Shown: piece by piece, positions 16,824 through 26,052 of the stretch | How positions within the stretch are numbered: the first letter of the stretch is position 1 | Layout of the letters: every line of letters begins with the position of its first letter | Assembly: GCF_006094435.1 (NCBI RefSeq) | Contig: NZ_CP034783.1 | Coordinates: forward strand, 2,321,001 to 2,385,000 | Source of the DNA: Pseudomonas sp. MPC6 | GTDB taxonomy: Bacteria; Pseudomonadota; Gammaproteobacteria; Pseudomonadales; Pseudomonadaceae | Reading direction: 5' to 3' | Length of the DNA stretch: 64,000 nt | Notes under the pieces: model-generated | What the model was told of the DNA's origin: nothing | Databases searched by the model: none | The model's input: only the letters and a program-made list of their open reading frames with translations | Made by a program: the position numbers and the translations under genes

Positions 16824-17039
16824 ATGAAGCGCGCAGTAATGATTTTCTTGGCTGTATCGGGGTCTATCCTGCTGGTCGGCTGCGGGCATCACCGTGACGG
16901 TGGAGACAGGCATGATCGGGGCCACCACGATCGTGGCTACGAACGTGGTCATGATGATCGCGGGAATGGTCGATACGATCGTCGTGATGATTATCAGCGG
17001 CATAATCGGGATCGGGATCGGGATCGTAGAGACGACTGA
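16824..17039 (+). CDS. Small lipoprotein with a His/Arg/Asp-rich repetitive tail (71 aa)
   Basis: MKRAVMIFLAVSGSILLVGC is a classical lipoprotein signal peptide with lipobox LVGC, so Cys20 would be lipidated and the protein anchored facing the periplasm. The mature part of about 50 residues is almost only His, Asp, Arg, Gly and Tyr in loose repeats (HDRGHHDRGYERGHDDRG), ending in alternating Arg-Asp. The DNA of that end is a tandem GGGATC array (about 17006-17025), prone to slippage. Such tails may bind metal ions, but no function is established. Start ATG 16824. Confidence 0.65.
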   Translation: MKRAVMIFLAVSGSILLVGCGHHRDGGDRHDRGHHDRGYERGHDDRGNGRYDRRDDYQRHNRDRDRDRRDD

Positions 17040-17050
17040 CCCCTGACAAC

Positions 17051-17071
17051 GACGCCCCGTAGCGGGGCGTC
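17051..17071. terminator. Hairpin between convergent genes, possible bidirectional terminator
   Basis: GACGCCCCG (17051-17059) and CGGGGCGTC (17063-17071) form a perfect 9-bp stem with a 3-base loop, between the end of the small lipoprotein gene and the end of the minus-strand dehydrogenase gene. No T run follows on either strand, so termination would be weak or factor-assisted. Confidence 0.45.
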
Positions 17072-17096
17072 TGTAGCGCAATACCCGGTCAACCCA

Positions 17097-17873
17097 TCAC
17101 AGCGGGTTGACCAGATGCCCGCCATCCACGGTCAACACTGCACCCGTCATGAAAGCGCCGGCATCGCTGGCCAGCAGCAGAAATGGCCCTTCCAGTTCCC
17201 GCAGCGCACCCAGGCGGCGCAGGGGTACGCTGTCGCGGATGTAAGCCTGGCCTTTGTCGCTGTCAAAGTAGTCGTCGTTCATTTCGGTCTTGAAGTAGCC
17301 CGGTGCGATGGCGTTGACGCGAATCTGATAGCGCGCCAGTTCCAGGGCCAGAGACTTGCTCAGCTGGACCACGCCGGCCTTAGCAGTGCAGTAGTGGCTA
17401 TGGCCGGTGCCGACACGCAAGCCCAGGATCGAGGCAATGTTGACGATGCTGCCGGGCTTCCCGGCCTTGGCCAGGCGTTGCGCAGCGACCTGGGCGACAC
17501 GCCAGACCCCGTCGAGGTTGGTCGAGAGCATCTGCCGCCAGTCTTCCTCGCTGACGCTCAGTACCTGTTGCGCGTTACCGATGCCGGCGTTGTTGAGCAG
17601 CACGTCGATCACGCCGAATGCCGCTTCGGCAGCATCGAAGGCGGCCTCGACGCTGGCCCGATCGGTGACATCGAGTGTCACGGCCAGGGCCTGGCCGCCT
17701 TCGCGCTGAATGTCTTCAGCCACGTTGCCCAGACGTTCCAGGCGCCGGGCCGCCAGCACCACTCGGGCGCCAGCCTGCGCCGCCACCCGAGCCAGGTGCG
17801 CGCCGATGCCACTGGAGGCGCCGGTGACCAGTACGGTTTTGCCAGCCAGGGAAAAGCTGTTGAAAATGTCCAT
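17097..17873 (-). CDS. Short-chain dehydrogenase/reductase in a beta-oxidation operon
   Basis: A 258-residue classical SDR: TGASSGIG for the NAD(P) fold, NNAG, catalytic Ser in NIASILG, and Tyr/Lys in YCTAKAG, ending with FMTGAVLTVDGG. All catalytic residues are present. It is the last gene of the minus-strand set acyl-CoA dehydrogenase, FadJ-like enzyme, thiolase, SDR. Its ATG (17873) overlaps the thiolase stop by one base (TGATG), so it is translationally coupled. A frame open further upstream lies inside the thiolase and was rejected as start. Likely reduces or oxidises a hydroxy/keto group on the acyl-CoA or free acid degraded by this operon; the actual substrate is unknown. Confidence 0.88.
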   Translation of the reverse strand: MDIFNSFSLAGKTVLVTGASSGIGAHLARVAAQAGARVVLAARRLERLGNVAEDIQREGGQALAVTLDVTDRASVEAAFDAAEAAFGVIDVLLNNAGIGNAQQVLSVSEEDWRQMLSTNLDGVWRVAQVAAQRLAKAGKPGSIVNIASILGLRVGTGHSHYCTAKAGVVQLSKSLALELARYQIRVNAIAPGYFKTEMNDDYFDSDKGQAYIRDSVPLRRLGALRELEGPFLLLASDAGAFMTGAVLTVDGGHLVNPL

Positions 17874-19057
17874 CACAGCACCTCGAACAGGCCGGCCGCA
17901 CCCATGCCGCCACCGACGCACATGGTCACCACCACATATTTCACACCGCGCCGTTTACCTTCCAGCAGGGCATGGCCGACCATCCGTGCGCCGCTCATGC
18001 CGTAAGGGTGGCCGATGGCGATCGCACCGCCGTTGACGTTCAGTTTGTCCGGATCGATGCCCAGGGTGTCACGGCAGTACAGGACCTGGCAGGCGAAGGC
18101 CTCGTTAAGTTCCCACAGGCCGATATCGTCCACCGTCAGGCCGTGTTGCTTGAGCAGCTTGGGCACCGCCAGCACCGGGCCGATGCCCATTTCTTCCGGG
18201 GCCAGGCCGGCCACGGCAATCCCGCGATACAGGCCCAGCGGCTTGAGGTTGCGCTGCTCGGCGAGGCGCGCCTCCATCAGCACGCAGGCGCTGGCGCCGT
18301 CCGACAGTTGGCTGGCGTTGCCGGCGGTGATGCAGCCGCCGTCGATCACCGGCTTGAGTTTGCTCAGGTCACCCAGCACGGTCTGCGGGCGATTGCCTTC
18401 GTCCTGGTGCAAGGTGACCTGCTCGTGACTGACGGCGCCGGTAGCCTTGTCGACCACTTGCTTGGTGGTGGTGACCGACACAATCTCGTGGCTGAACAAC
18501 CCGGCCTGTTGGGCCGCGGCGGTGCGCAGTTGTGACTGCAGGGCATAGGCATCCTGGGCTTCGCGGCTGATGCCGTAGCGCTGGGCGACCCATTCGGCGG
18601 TCTGCAGCATCGGCATATAGGCATGCACGGCGTTGCGGACGACCTGCGCATCCTGCTCGGCCATGGCCCATTCCATATGGTGATTCTGCACCAGGCTGAT
18701 GTGTTCCTGGCCGGCGCCCAGGGTGACCTGCATGCCGTCGACCATGATTTGCTTGGCGGCGGTGGCGATAGCCATCAGGCCCGAGGCGCACTGCCGGTCC
18801 AGGGTCTGGCCGCTCACGCTGGTGGGCAGGCCGGCCGCCAATGCGGCCATGCGGCCCAGGTTCCAGCCGGCGGTCCCGGCCGGCATGGCGGTGCCCATCA
18901 CCAGGTCCTCGATTTCGTCGGCTTCGATACCGGCACGCTCGACGGCTGCGCGAATGGCGTAGCTGGCCATGCTCGGCGATTTCAGGTTGTTGAACGCGCC
19001 TCGAAAGGCTTTGGCGATCGGCGTGCGGGCGGTGGAAAGGATGACGGCTTCACGCAT
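17873..19057 (-). CDS. Thiolase (acetyl-CoA acyltransferase)
   Basis: A 394-residue thiolase with catalytic Cys in [17 protein letters not shown], the His motif [17 protein letters not shown] and the second Cys in [11 protein letters not shown]. It cleaves 3-oxoacyl-CoA to acetyl-CoA plus the shortened acyl-CoA. ATG 19057 is preferred over a TTG two codons upstream; AGGA lies nine bases before it. The gene sits between the FadJ-like gene (75 bases upstream) and the SDR (overlapping). The 75-base gap holds a 9-bp hairpin, perhaps for mRNA stability. Confidence 0.93.
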   Translation of the reverse strand: MREAVILSTARTPIAKAFRGAFNNLKSPSMASYAIRAAVERAGIEADEIEDLVMGTAMPAGTAGWNLGRMAALAAGLPTSVSGQTLDRQCASGLMAIATAAKQIMVDGMQVTLGAGQEHISLVQNHHMEWAMAEQDAQVVRNAVHAYMPMLQTAEWVAQRYGISREAQDAYALQSQLRTAAAQQAGLFSHEIVSVTTTKQVVDKATGAVSHEQVTLHQDEGNRPQTVLGDLSKLKPVIDGGCITAGNASQLSDGASACVLMEARLAEQRNLKPLGLYRGIAVAGLAPEEMGIGPVLAVPKLLKQHGLTVDDIGLWELNEAFACQVLYCRDTLGIDPDKLNVNGGAIAIGHPYGMSGARMVGHALLEGKRRGVKYVVVTMCVGGGMGAAGLFEVL

Positions 19058-19083
19058 TTTCAAATGTCCTGTGCAGGGTGAGG

Positions 19084-19105
19084 GCGGCCATCGGTTGATG
19101 GCCGC
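19084..19105 (-). other. Intercistronic hairpin between the FadJ-like gene and thiolase
   Basis: GCGGCCATC (19084-19092), loop GGTT, GATGGCCGC (19097-19105): a perfect 9-bp stem within the operon. A run of eight A follows on the plus strand, which means T precedes, not follows, the stem on the transcribed minus strand. It is therefore not a terminator for the operon and may act in mRNA processing or stability. Confidence 0.45.
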
Positions 19106-19132
19106 ACAAAAAAAATCAGCGCCGTTCGATGA

Positions 19133-21244
19133 TCAGATTTTCTCGATCCGGGTCTTGCCGGCGGCGACCAGGCGCTCGAGCAGCGGGGCAGGCTGCAGCC
19201 ACATCCGGCCGTAAGCCCCCAGGCTCTGGCGGTAGTGCTGGATGCGGCTCAGCAGCACATCCAGGCCGAGTGTCTCGGCATAGTGCAGCGGGCCGCCGCG
19301 CCAGGCCGGGAAGCCATAGCCGTTGATCCAGACCAGATCGATATCGCTGCTGCGTTGAGCGATGCCTTCGTCCAATAGCTGGATGCCTTCGTTGATCAGC
19401 ATGAACAGGCACCGATCATGAATTTCCTGGTCGCTGATCGCGCGTCGTTCAATCCCCAGGTCGCCTGCGATGTCCTCGGCAATCGTGACTGTCTCGGGGT
19501 CTTCAAGGCGCTCGCGGCCCCGGTAAATGTAGAAGCCCCGCGCCGTTTTCTGTCCGTAACGACCGAGGGCATAGAGTGCGTCGGCGACCTTGCAATAGCC
19601 GGGGTCTTGCTCGATCACATCACGGCGTGATTCGCGCACCAGGAAGCCAACGTCGATGCCGGCCAGATCGGACATGCTGAACAGGCCCATGGCCAGTCCG
19701 AGGTCGGTCAGTACCTTGTCCACCTGTGCCGGGCTGGCGCCTTCGAGCAACAGGCGATGAGCTTCGCGGGAGTAGGGTTCGAGCATGCGGTTGCCAATGA
19801 AACCAAAGCACACACCGGACACCACCGGGATCTTGCCGATGCGCCTGGCGATCTTCAGCGTGGTGGCCAGTGCATCGGCTGCCGTGGCCTGGCCGCGCAC
19901 CACTTCCAGCAGGCGCATCACGTTGGCCGGACTGAAGAAGTGCAGGCCGACGACATCCTGCGGGCGGCGGGTGACAGCAGCAATGGCATCGACATCCAGG
20001 GTCGAGGTGTTGCTGGCGAGGATGGCTCCAGGCTTGCACACCTCATCCAGGGTACGGAACACCTGCTGCTTGACGGCCAGGCTTTCGAATACGGCCTCGA
20101 TGACCAGGTCGGCATCGGCGATGTCGGCATAGTCGAGGGTGCCGTGAAGCAGCTCCATGCGCTGTTCCAGTTGCTCGGCGGTCAACTTGCCGCGCTTGAT
20201 ACTGATCTGGTAGTTGTTGCGGATCTGTAGCAAGCCACGGTCCAGCGCTTCAGGCTTGAGCTCAAGCAAGGTGACCGCAATACCCGCGTTGGCAAAGCAC
20301 ATGGCAATGCCGCCGCCCATGGTGCCAGCGCCAATGATGGCGACTTTGTCGATGGGGCGGATCGGCGTCCGGGCATCCACCCCCGGCAGCTTGCCCACTT
20401 CACGCTCGGCGAAGAACACATGCCGCAGGGATGCCGACTGGCTGGACGATTCGACTTGCCGAAACAGTTCGGCCTCTTGCGCCAGGCCCTCGGCCAGCGG
20501 CAGGGTGCAGGCGGCTTCGAGTGCGGCCAGCACCTGCTGTGGGGCGAGCTGGCCTTTCCAGCGGCGCTCGTTGGCGCTGCGGTATTGAATGAAAAAATTA
20601 TCCGGCAGGCCGCTGGCCGGATTCGGATAGGCAGGGCAAGGGCGGGCCGGGGCGTGGCTGGCGAGCAGTTCCCTGGCCCATGCGCGAGCCTCGTCCAGCA
20701 GGCTCTCGGCGCGGCCGGCCAGGCGTTCGAGCAAGCCTTGCGCCAATGCTTGCCGGGCATCGATCGGTTGGCCGCTGGCGATCATCTCCAGCGCCTGTGC
20801 CGCGCCAATCAGGCGGGGCAAGCGCTGGGTGCCGCCGGCGCCAGGGATCAGCCCCAGTTTGACTTCCGGCAGGCCAAAACGGGCATTGGGTTCGCCGATG
20901 CGGTAGCCGCAGGCAAGGGCCAGTTCCAGGCCGCCGCCCAGGGCCACGCCGGAGATCGCGGCAATCAGCGGCTTGTCCAGTTGCTCCAGGCGCTGGAGTA
21001 TGGCGGGCAGGTGCGGGCTGGCGAACGCCGCCGAATGGCCGAACTCGTTGATGTCGGCACCGGCACTGAAGGGCAAGCCGTGACCGTGCACGATGATGGC
21101 GTGCACGGCCGGGTCGGCGGCCGCCTGCTCGAAGGCTTGCAGCAGCTCGGCACGCATGGCCTGGCCGAGTGCATTGACCGGCGCGTGAGACAGGCCGATC
21201 AGGGCCACTTGATGGTCGACTTGATAGTGGATCAGGGCACTCAT
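19133..21244 (-). CDS. FadJ/FadB-like enoyl-CoA hydratase / 3-hydroxyacyl-CoA dehydrogenase
   Basis: A 703-residue multifunctional beta-oxidation enzyme. Residues 1-190 form the crotonase domain ([30 protein letters not shown] and the catalytic Glu region [17 protein letters not shown]). From about residue 300 comes the NAD fold ([21 protein letters not shown]), then the dehydrogenase core with [16 protein letters not shown] and two C-terminal helical domains. It hydrates 2-enoyl-CoA and oxidises the 3-hydroxyacyl-CoA. The tail [18 protein letters not shown] reappears almost unchanged at the end of the hydratase-only protein encoded at 45515-46468. It lies between the acyl-CoA dehydrogenase and thiolase genes on the minus strand. 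Confidence 0.93.
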   Translation of the reverse strand: MSALIHYQVDHQVALIGLSHAPVNALGQAMRAELLQAFEQAAADPAVHAIIVHGHGLPFSAGADINEFGHSAAFASPHLPAILQRLEQLDKPLIAAISGVALGGGLELALACGYRIGEPNARFGLPEVKLGLIPGAGGTQRLPRLIGAAQALEMIASGQPIDARQALAQGLLERLAGRAESLLDEARAWARELLASHAPARPCPAYPNPASGLPDNFFIQYRSANERRWKGQLAPQQVLAALEAACTLPLAEGLAQEAELFRQVESSSQSASLRHVFFAEREVGKLPGVDARTPIRPIDKVAIIGAGTMGGGIAMCFANAGIAVTLLELKPEALDRGLLQIRNNYQISIKRGKLTAEQLEQRMELLHGTLDYADIADADLVIEAVFESLAVKQQVFRTLDEVCKPGAILASNTSTLDVDAIAAVTRRPQDVVGLHFFSPANVMRLLEVVRGQATAADALATTLKIARRIGKIPVVSGVCFGFIGNRMLEPYSREAHRLLLEGASPAQVDKVLTDLGLAMGLFSMSDLAGIDVGFLVRESRRDVIEQDPGYCKVADALYALGRYGQKTARGFYIYRGRERLEDPETVTIAEDIAGDLGIERRAISDQEIHDRCLFMLINEGIQLLDEGIAQRSSDIDLVWINGYGFPAWRGGPLHYAETLGLDVLLSRIQHYRQSLGAYGRMWLQPAPLLERLVAAGKTRIEKI

Positions 21245-21287
21245 GGAGCGTCTCCTTGCAGTCGTTGAAATGTGTGTGGGAATGGCT

Positions 21288-23099
21288 TCAGAACCAGCGG
21301 TCCTGCATGTCGAGGCAGAGGCGATTACCCGCGCTCAACAGGCGCGCACAGGCCTCGAGCGGCGCCAGCTCCCAGTCCATGAAGTAGCGGGCAGCCTGTA
21401 ATTTGCCCTGATAGAAGTGGGCTTCGCTGTTGTCCGCGCTCAGCCCCGGCTGGTTCAGTGCGCGACTGGCGAGCAGCGCCTGGCGTAGCCATAGCCAGCC
21501 CACCAGCACCCGTCCGAACAGGTCAAGGTAGGCGGTGGCATTGGCAAGGCCGGCGGTGGCATCGGCAGCGACCTGGGCCTGCAGGTCAGCGGTGACCCGT
21601 TCAAGGATGCCCAGGGCCTCCTGCAGCGCCCCGGCCAGTGGTGCACAGGCGGCATCGTCGCGGGCCTCGACCAGGCTGTTGCGCACGACGGCGAGAAACA
21701 GTTGATAGCCTTCACCTCCCTTTGGACCCAGTTTGCGTCCCAGCAGGTCCAGGCCCTGGATGCCTTCGGTGCCTTCATGAATGGGGTTGAGCCGATTGTC
21801 GCGGTAGTTCTGCTCCAATGGGTATTCACGGGTGTAGCCCGCGCCCCCCAGGACTTGAATGCCAATGTCGCTGGCAATCACGCCGTAGCGCGACGGCCAG
21901 GACTTGACCATGGGGGTGAGCAGGTCGAGCAATTCAGCGGCGTCGTGGCGTGCTTGCGGGGTCGCGGCGCTGTGGGCATCTTCAACCAGCGAGCTGGCAT
22001 ACAGGCACAGGGCCAGGCTGCCCTCGGCATAGACTTTTTGTTGCAGCAGCATGCGGCGTACATCGGCGTGCTCGATGATCCGCACCTGCGGTGCCAGCGG
22101 ATTTTTGCTGTCCGGCAAGCGACCTTGCGGGCGTTCGCGGGCGTAATCCAGTGCATGCAGATAGCTTTGAACGGCCAGGCTGGCCGCGCCCAGGCCGACA
22201 CCGATGCGCGCCTCGTTCATCATCTGGAACATATAGCCCAGGCCTTTGTGAGCCTCGCCCAGCAGATAGCCGACGGCACCCCCTTGCTCGCCGAAATTGA
22301 GCACCGTGGAGGTGGTGTTGCGGTAGCCCATTTTGTGCAGCAGGCCCGCCAGCGCCACGTCGTTGCGTGGGCCGATGCCCTGATCTTCATTGACCAGGAA
22401 CTTGGGCACCAGGAACAGCGAAATACCCTTGACCCCAGGCGGTGCACCTTCAATACGGGCCAGCACCAGGTGCACGATATTTTCAGTCAGTTCGTGGTCC
22501 CCCCCGGAGATGAACATCTTCTGGCCGAATACCCGGTAACTGCCATCGGCTGCGGGTCGCGCCACGGTGCTCAGGTCACCCAGTGCCGAGCCCTGGCCTG
22601 GCTCGGTGAGTGCCATGGTGCCGCTGAAGCGGCCATCAAGCATGGGTGGCAAGAAGCGCTCACGCAGCTCATGACTGGCGAAATTGCTCACCAGGTTGGC
22701 CGCGCCAATGGTCAGGAACGAATAGGCGACAGTCGAGATGTTGGCGGCATTGAAATAGGCCATGCATGCCCGTAACAGCACTTCTGGCAACTGCAGGCCG
22801 CCATCCGCGAAATCGTGGTGAGCGGCGAGGAAACCCGCCTCGGCAAACGCGTTCCAGGCCACCTTGGTTTCGGCAATCACCTGCACTCGCTGGCCGTCGA
22901 AGGTCGGTTCCTGGCTGTCGCCCTTGTGGTTGTGCGGGGCGAAATACTGCGCTGCCACTTGGCGTGCGGTGTTCAGGGTCGCGGCAAACACGTTGCGATC
23001 ATGATCGGCGTAACGAGGGCGCTGCAACAGCGCCTCGGTGTCGAGCAGTTCGTACAGCAGAAAGCTCAGGTCGCGTTCATTGAGTAACAGGTCAGTCAT
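21288..23099 (-). CDS. Acyl-CoA dehydrogenase, long form (603 aa)
   Basis: Flavoenzyme of the roughly 600-residue class with an extra C-terminal helical domain. It shows MALTEPGQGSALGDLS for flavin contact, FISGGDHELTENIVHLVLARI, and NPIHEGTEGIQGLDLLGRKL at the catalytic loop (Glu of HEG in the usual YEG position). It starts the minus-strand operon of beta-oxidation genes and lies 155 bases from the MalT-like regulator gene, which is also on the minus strand. The upstream gap has two direct repeats at 23218-23249. Substrate unknown. The long antisense frames over it are GC artefacts. Confidence 0.92.
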   Translation of the reverse strand: MTDLLLNERDLSFLLYELLDTEALLQRPRYADHDRNVFAATLNTARQVAAQYFAPHNHKGDSQEPTFDGQRVQVIAETKVAWNAFAEAGFLAAHHDFADGGLQLPEVLLRACMAYFNAANISTVAYSFLTIGAANLVSNFASHELRERFLPPMLDGRFSGTMALTEPGQGSALGDLSTVARPAADGSYRVFGQKMFISGGDHELTENIVHLVLARIEGAPPGVKGISLFLVPKFLVNEDQGIGPRNDVALAGLLHKMGYRNTTSTVLNFGEQGGAVGYLLGEAHKGLGYMFQMMNEARIGVGLGAASLAVQSYLHALDYARERPQGRLPDSKNPLAPQVRIIEHADVRRMLLQQKVYAEGSLALCLYASSLVEDAHSAATPQARHDAAELLDLLTPMVKSWPSRYGVIASDIGIQVLGGAGYTREYPLEQNYRDNRLNPIHEGTEGIQGLDLLGRKLGPKGGEGYQLFLAVVRNSLVEARDDAACAPLAGALQEALGILERVTADLQAQVAADATAGLANATAYLDLFGRVLVGWLWLRQALLASRALNQPGLSADNSEAHFYQGKLQAARYFMDWELAPLEACARLLSAGNRLCLDMQDRWF

Positions 23100-23217
23100 G
23101 GCGGCTCTCGACGAATGCAGGAAGACGTGCCATGGACGAGGGATCCATCAGGCAGCGCATGGCTCGACTTTTTAGCAGGCGTCGATGTTCCGCGCGTCCT
23201 ACCTGAGGTGGATTTAG

Positions 23218-23249
23218 GGGTGGAGCCGCTTTGATGAGGGTGGAGGCGC
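23218..23249. promoter_or_regulatory. Two direct repeats upstream of the acyl-CoA dehydrogenase operon
   Basis: GGGTGGAGCCGC (23218-23229) and GGGTGGAGGCGC (23238-23249) match at 11 of 12 positions and start 20 bases apart, about two helical turns. They lie 119-150 bases upstream of the first gene of the operon and just after the stop of a MalT/LuxR-type activator gene. MalT itself binds short GGGGA(T/G)GAGG-like direct repeats, so these are candidate activator boxes. Confidence 0.4.
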
Positions 23250-23254
23250 GAACC

Positions 23255-25930
23255 TCAGTCGATCAATTTCAAGGTGCGTGCCGCTTGCAAGGCACTGTCG
23301 CGGTCGCTGGCATCCAGCTTGCGGAACAGGTTGTTGATATGGGTCTTGACCGTGCTGAGGCTGATATACAGGCCTTCGGCGATCTGCGGGTTGCCCTGGC
23401 CCCGGGCCACTCGGCGCAGCACGTCCTGCTCGCGGCGGGTCAAGGGCTCCAGTAACCCGGGCGTTTCAGCGGCCCCGGGGATGGACGGGGGGCGCGGCAG
23501 GAAGATCAACTGTTCGCGCGACGGCAGGGGTTGTTGCAGTTCAAGCTGGCGCCGGGTAGCGGGGTTGAGCAGTTGCTTGAACAGCTCGCCAAATGGGCGA
23601 CCTTCGTGCTGCAGCAATTGACCGAAGCCATGGCGGGCTGCCAATTGCATCGCCTGTTCGAGCACGGCGAGGGTGGCGCTGCGTTCGTCGTGATCTTCAT
23701 GCAGGGTGGCCTGGAGCAGATACAGGTCAACCTGCAGTTGCTGATTGTCCTCCGCCCGCGCTTGCTCCTGCAGGTTGCCGACAATGCTCTGGGCGGCCTG
23801 GTGCTGGCCCAGATAACGCTGGACCCAGGCATACGCCAGCCACTCTTCGGGTTGCAGCTCATGGCCATAGCGCCGCTGGCACCAATGCCAGTCCTTGAGC
23901 CATTGGGCGATGAAGGCTTGATCGTCCTCGCGCACTGCAAGCCGGGCGCGACAGGCGTTGGCCTGGCGATACAGGGCATACAGTTTGAACTCGCGAGCGA
24001 GTCGCCGGACTTCATCCCAGCGCTCGCGGGCCTGGGGCAGGTTGCCTTGCGCCGCCAAGGTGCACGCCTGGTAGTGCAGGACCCATGGCAAGCCCGCGCT
24101 ATGCGGAAAATGCAAGGCGATGACCTCCGCCTGGTTGAGGCATTGGGCTGCCTGTTCCAGGCGATTTTGTTGCAGCAGGACCAACCCCAGCCCCAGATGC
24201 CGGTACAGGTCATAAAAGCTGCGGGGTATGTTCGCGGGCAGCGGCTGGTCGAGTGCGAGGAAGCGCTTGCGGGCCAGTTCGGGCGTACCTTGGGCCAATT
24301 CGATCTGGCCGAGCAGCATCTGCACGCTGTTGGTGTAGCCGCTGAGCGCCAGCGTTTGCAGTTCCGTCAAGGCGCGCTGCGCGTCCTGTCGGGCCGCCTG
24401 CAATTGTCCCAGGGCAAACAGGCCACTGGCGCGATTGAACAGCAGCACCGCGGTAGCCGCGTTGGTTTGCGGATACTGCGCCAGCGCCTTGTCGACAATG
24501 TCCAGGCCGTGGCTGAAGTTGCCCCCCAGAAAGGCCAGGCGACTGCGCAGGAAAGCCAGGGTCTGGTGCACACGCTCCGGGTGCTTTTCAGGGATCACCT
24601 GGCGGTGCAATAAACGCTGCAGTTGCGCCATGCAGACGCTCGCACGGCCAATGTCGTTGGTGACGATGAGCGTACTGGCTTCGGTGATTGCCAGGGTGAA
24701 ATGATCGATCCCGATCTCGCCCGGCACATCGGCGAGGCAGTCGACGATGGACTTGACCCGGCCTTCGCGCAACAGGTCGAAACTGTGGTGCTCGATCACC
24801 GCGAGCAGGCGGTTGAACTCTCTGGCGCGCCCTAATTGATAAACCGTTTCGGCATAGCAGCATTGTTCCTGCAGCCAGTCCGCGGCCATCCGGTGCAGGC
24901 GCAAAAGTTGTGGCTGATCTCGGCGGCGCAGGCGCTGATACAGGGTGCGCCGCAGCATTGGGTGATAGCTGTAGGGCAAGCGTTCGCCACAGCGTTGCTG
25001 GATAAACACGTCCTGGCTCTGCAATTGTTGAATCAACCGAGGTGCGTTGCTCTGCCCACTCAGTTTGACGGCCAGTTCGCCGTCGAAGGTGTTGACGACC
25101 GAAGTGCGCTCGAGAAAGGACAGGAGCTCATTGGGCAGGTGCCGCAGCACTTCTTCCTGCAGAAACCGGGCGGTGTAGTCGACACTTGCGAGAGCCGTCA
25201 CGCCTGTTTCCGCAGACTCGTGGGTGATCGGGTGCGCATGTTGATCATGGTTGCCAAGGCCGAACAGAATGCCGCTGATCCAGCCTTCGCTGGCAGCCAA
25301 CAGGTGGTAGCCGCTGTCACTGCTCAGCGCCACACCGCGTGCGGTGGCCAGTTCCCGGACCTCCATGCTGTCGAGTACCAGGCTCTGCGCGTCCAGTATC
25401 TGCAGCCGATCGTCCCGCCGCAGATGAGTGAGACGCAGGGCCGGCGTACCTTCGCAGGCCGCCATCAGCCGCAGGTGGGGAGGGGCGTACCGCAGCAATT
25501 CGTCCAGGTAGCGGCAAGACCCTTTGGCCCTTAACAGATGCAAGTCATCGAAGAACAGCGTGAAGCGTTCATGACGCTGTTCCAGGTCCGTGAGGATCGC
25601 GGCCCAGAGTGACGGCTCATCACGGGTGCTCAGCGAACGCTCGGGCAAGGGCAGCCGCAGGAGCCTGCTCAGGTGCGCGAGAAAACTCAGCGGCTGGTTG
25701 TCGCTGGCATCACAGCGGTACCAGGCCCAGGGCTCGCCCAGGCTGGCGGCATACTGGGCAAGCAGGGTGCTCTTGCCATAACCGAGGGGGGTGGCGATCA
25801 GGGTCAGCAGGCAACCTCGTTCGGCGGATGCCTGCAGGCGTTGCAGCAACTGCGGTCGCACAATTGCGCGGGAGGGTAAGGGCGCCGAGCGCAATTTGCT
25901 CGGTTGGATCGAGGGTTGGTTCAGCGCCAT
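23255..25930 (-). CDS. MalT/LAL-type LuxR-family transcriptional activator (891 aa)
   Basis: Large ATP-dependent LuxR regulator. A nucleotide-binding P-loop near residues 47-55 reads TPLGYGKST, and FFDDLHLL around residue 125 is the Walker B/sensor segment. A long TPR-like helical region spans about residues 400-800. A GerE/LuxR helix-turn-helix ends the protein (LTRREQDVLRRVARGQGNPQ, then TVKTHINNLFRKL). Members multimerise with ATP and an inducer to activate catabolic operons. It lies directly before the acyl-CoA dehydrogenase-FadJ-thiolase-SDR operon in the same direction and is probably its activator. Start ATG 25930 lacks a strong ribosome binding site, suggesting low expression. Confidence 0.88.
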   Translation of the reverse strand: MALNQPSIQPSKLRSAPLPSRAIVRPQLLQRLQASAERGCLLTLIATPLGYGKSTLLAQYAASLGEPWAWYRCDASDNQPLSFLAHLSRLLRLPLPERSLSTRDEPSLWAAILTDLEQRHERFTLFFDDLHLLRAKGSCRYLDELLRYAPPHLRLMAACEGTPALRLTHLRRDDRLQILDAQSLVLDSMEVRELATARGVALSSDSGYHLLAASEGWISGILFGLGNHDQHAHPITHESAETGVTALASVDYTARFLQEEVLRHLPNELLSFLERTSVVNTFDGELAVKLSGQSNAPRLIQQLQSQDVFIQQRCGERLPYSYHPMLRRTLYQRLRRRDQPQLLRLHRMAADWLQEQCCYAETVYQLGRAREFNRLLAVIEHHSFDLLREGRVKSIVDCLADVPGEIGIDHFTLAITEASTLIVTNDIGRASVCMAQLQRLLHRQVIPEKHPERVHQTLAFLRSRLAFLGGNFSHGLDIVDKALAQYPQTNAATAVLLFNRASGLFALGQLQAARQDAQRALTELQTLALSGYTNSVQMLLGQIELAQGTPELARKRFLALDQPLPANIPRSFYDLYRHLGLGLVLLQQNRLEQAAQCLNQAEVIALHFPHSAGLPWVLHYQACTLAAQGNLPQARERWDEVRRLAREFKLYALYRQANACRARLAVREDDQAFIAQWLKDWHWCQRRYGHELQPEEWLAYAWVQRYLGQHQAAQSIVGNLQEQARAEDNQQLQVDLYLLQATLHEDHDERSATLAVLEQAMQLAARHGFGQLLQHEGRPFGELFKQLLNPATRRQLELQQPLPSREQLIFLPRPPSIPGAAETPGLLEPLTRREQDVLRRVARGQGNPQIAEGLYISLSTVKTHINNLFRKLDASDRDSALQAARTLKLID

Positions 25931-26052
25931 TGTGTATTTCCCACACTCTGCTATCGGACGACTTTATTGTGCTGTGCCTGCAAATAGCAACCGCCCGGTG
26001 AGCGCGCCCTGTGTCGAGCCAGGCTTGCGTCAGCGCAGCAGCGACGCCGTTG

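Noticed and set aside
19084..19105. Hairpin with an adjacent A8 run as a terminator between the FadJ-like and thiolase genes
   Set aside because: On the transcribed minus strand the T run comes before the stem, so it cannot act as an intrinsic terminator for this operon; no plus-strand gene ends here.
20420..21268. Plus-strand 282-codon frame opposite the FadJ hydratase domain
   Set aside because: Antisense shadow with compositional bias; the crotonase motifs are on the minus strand.
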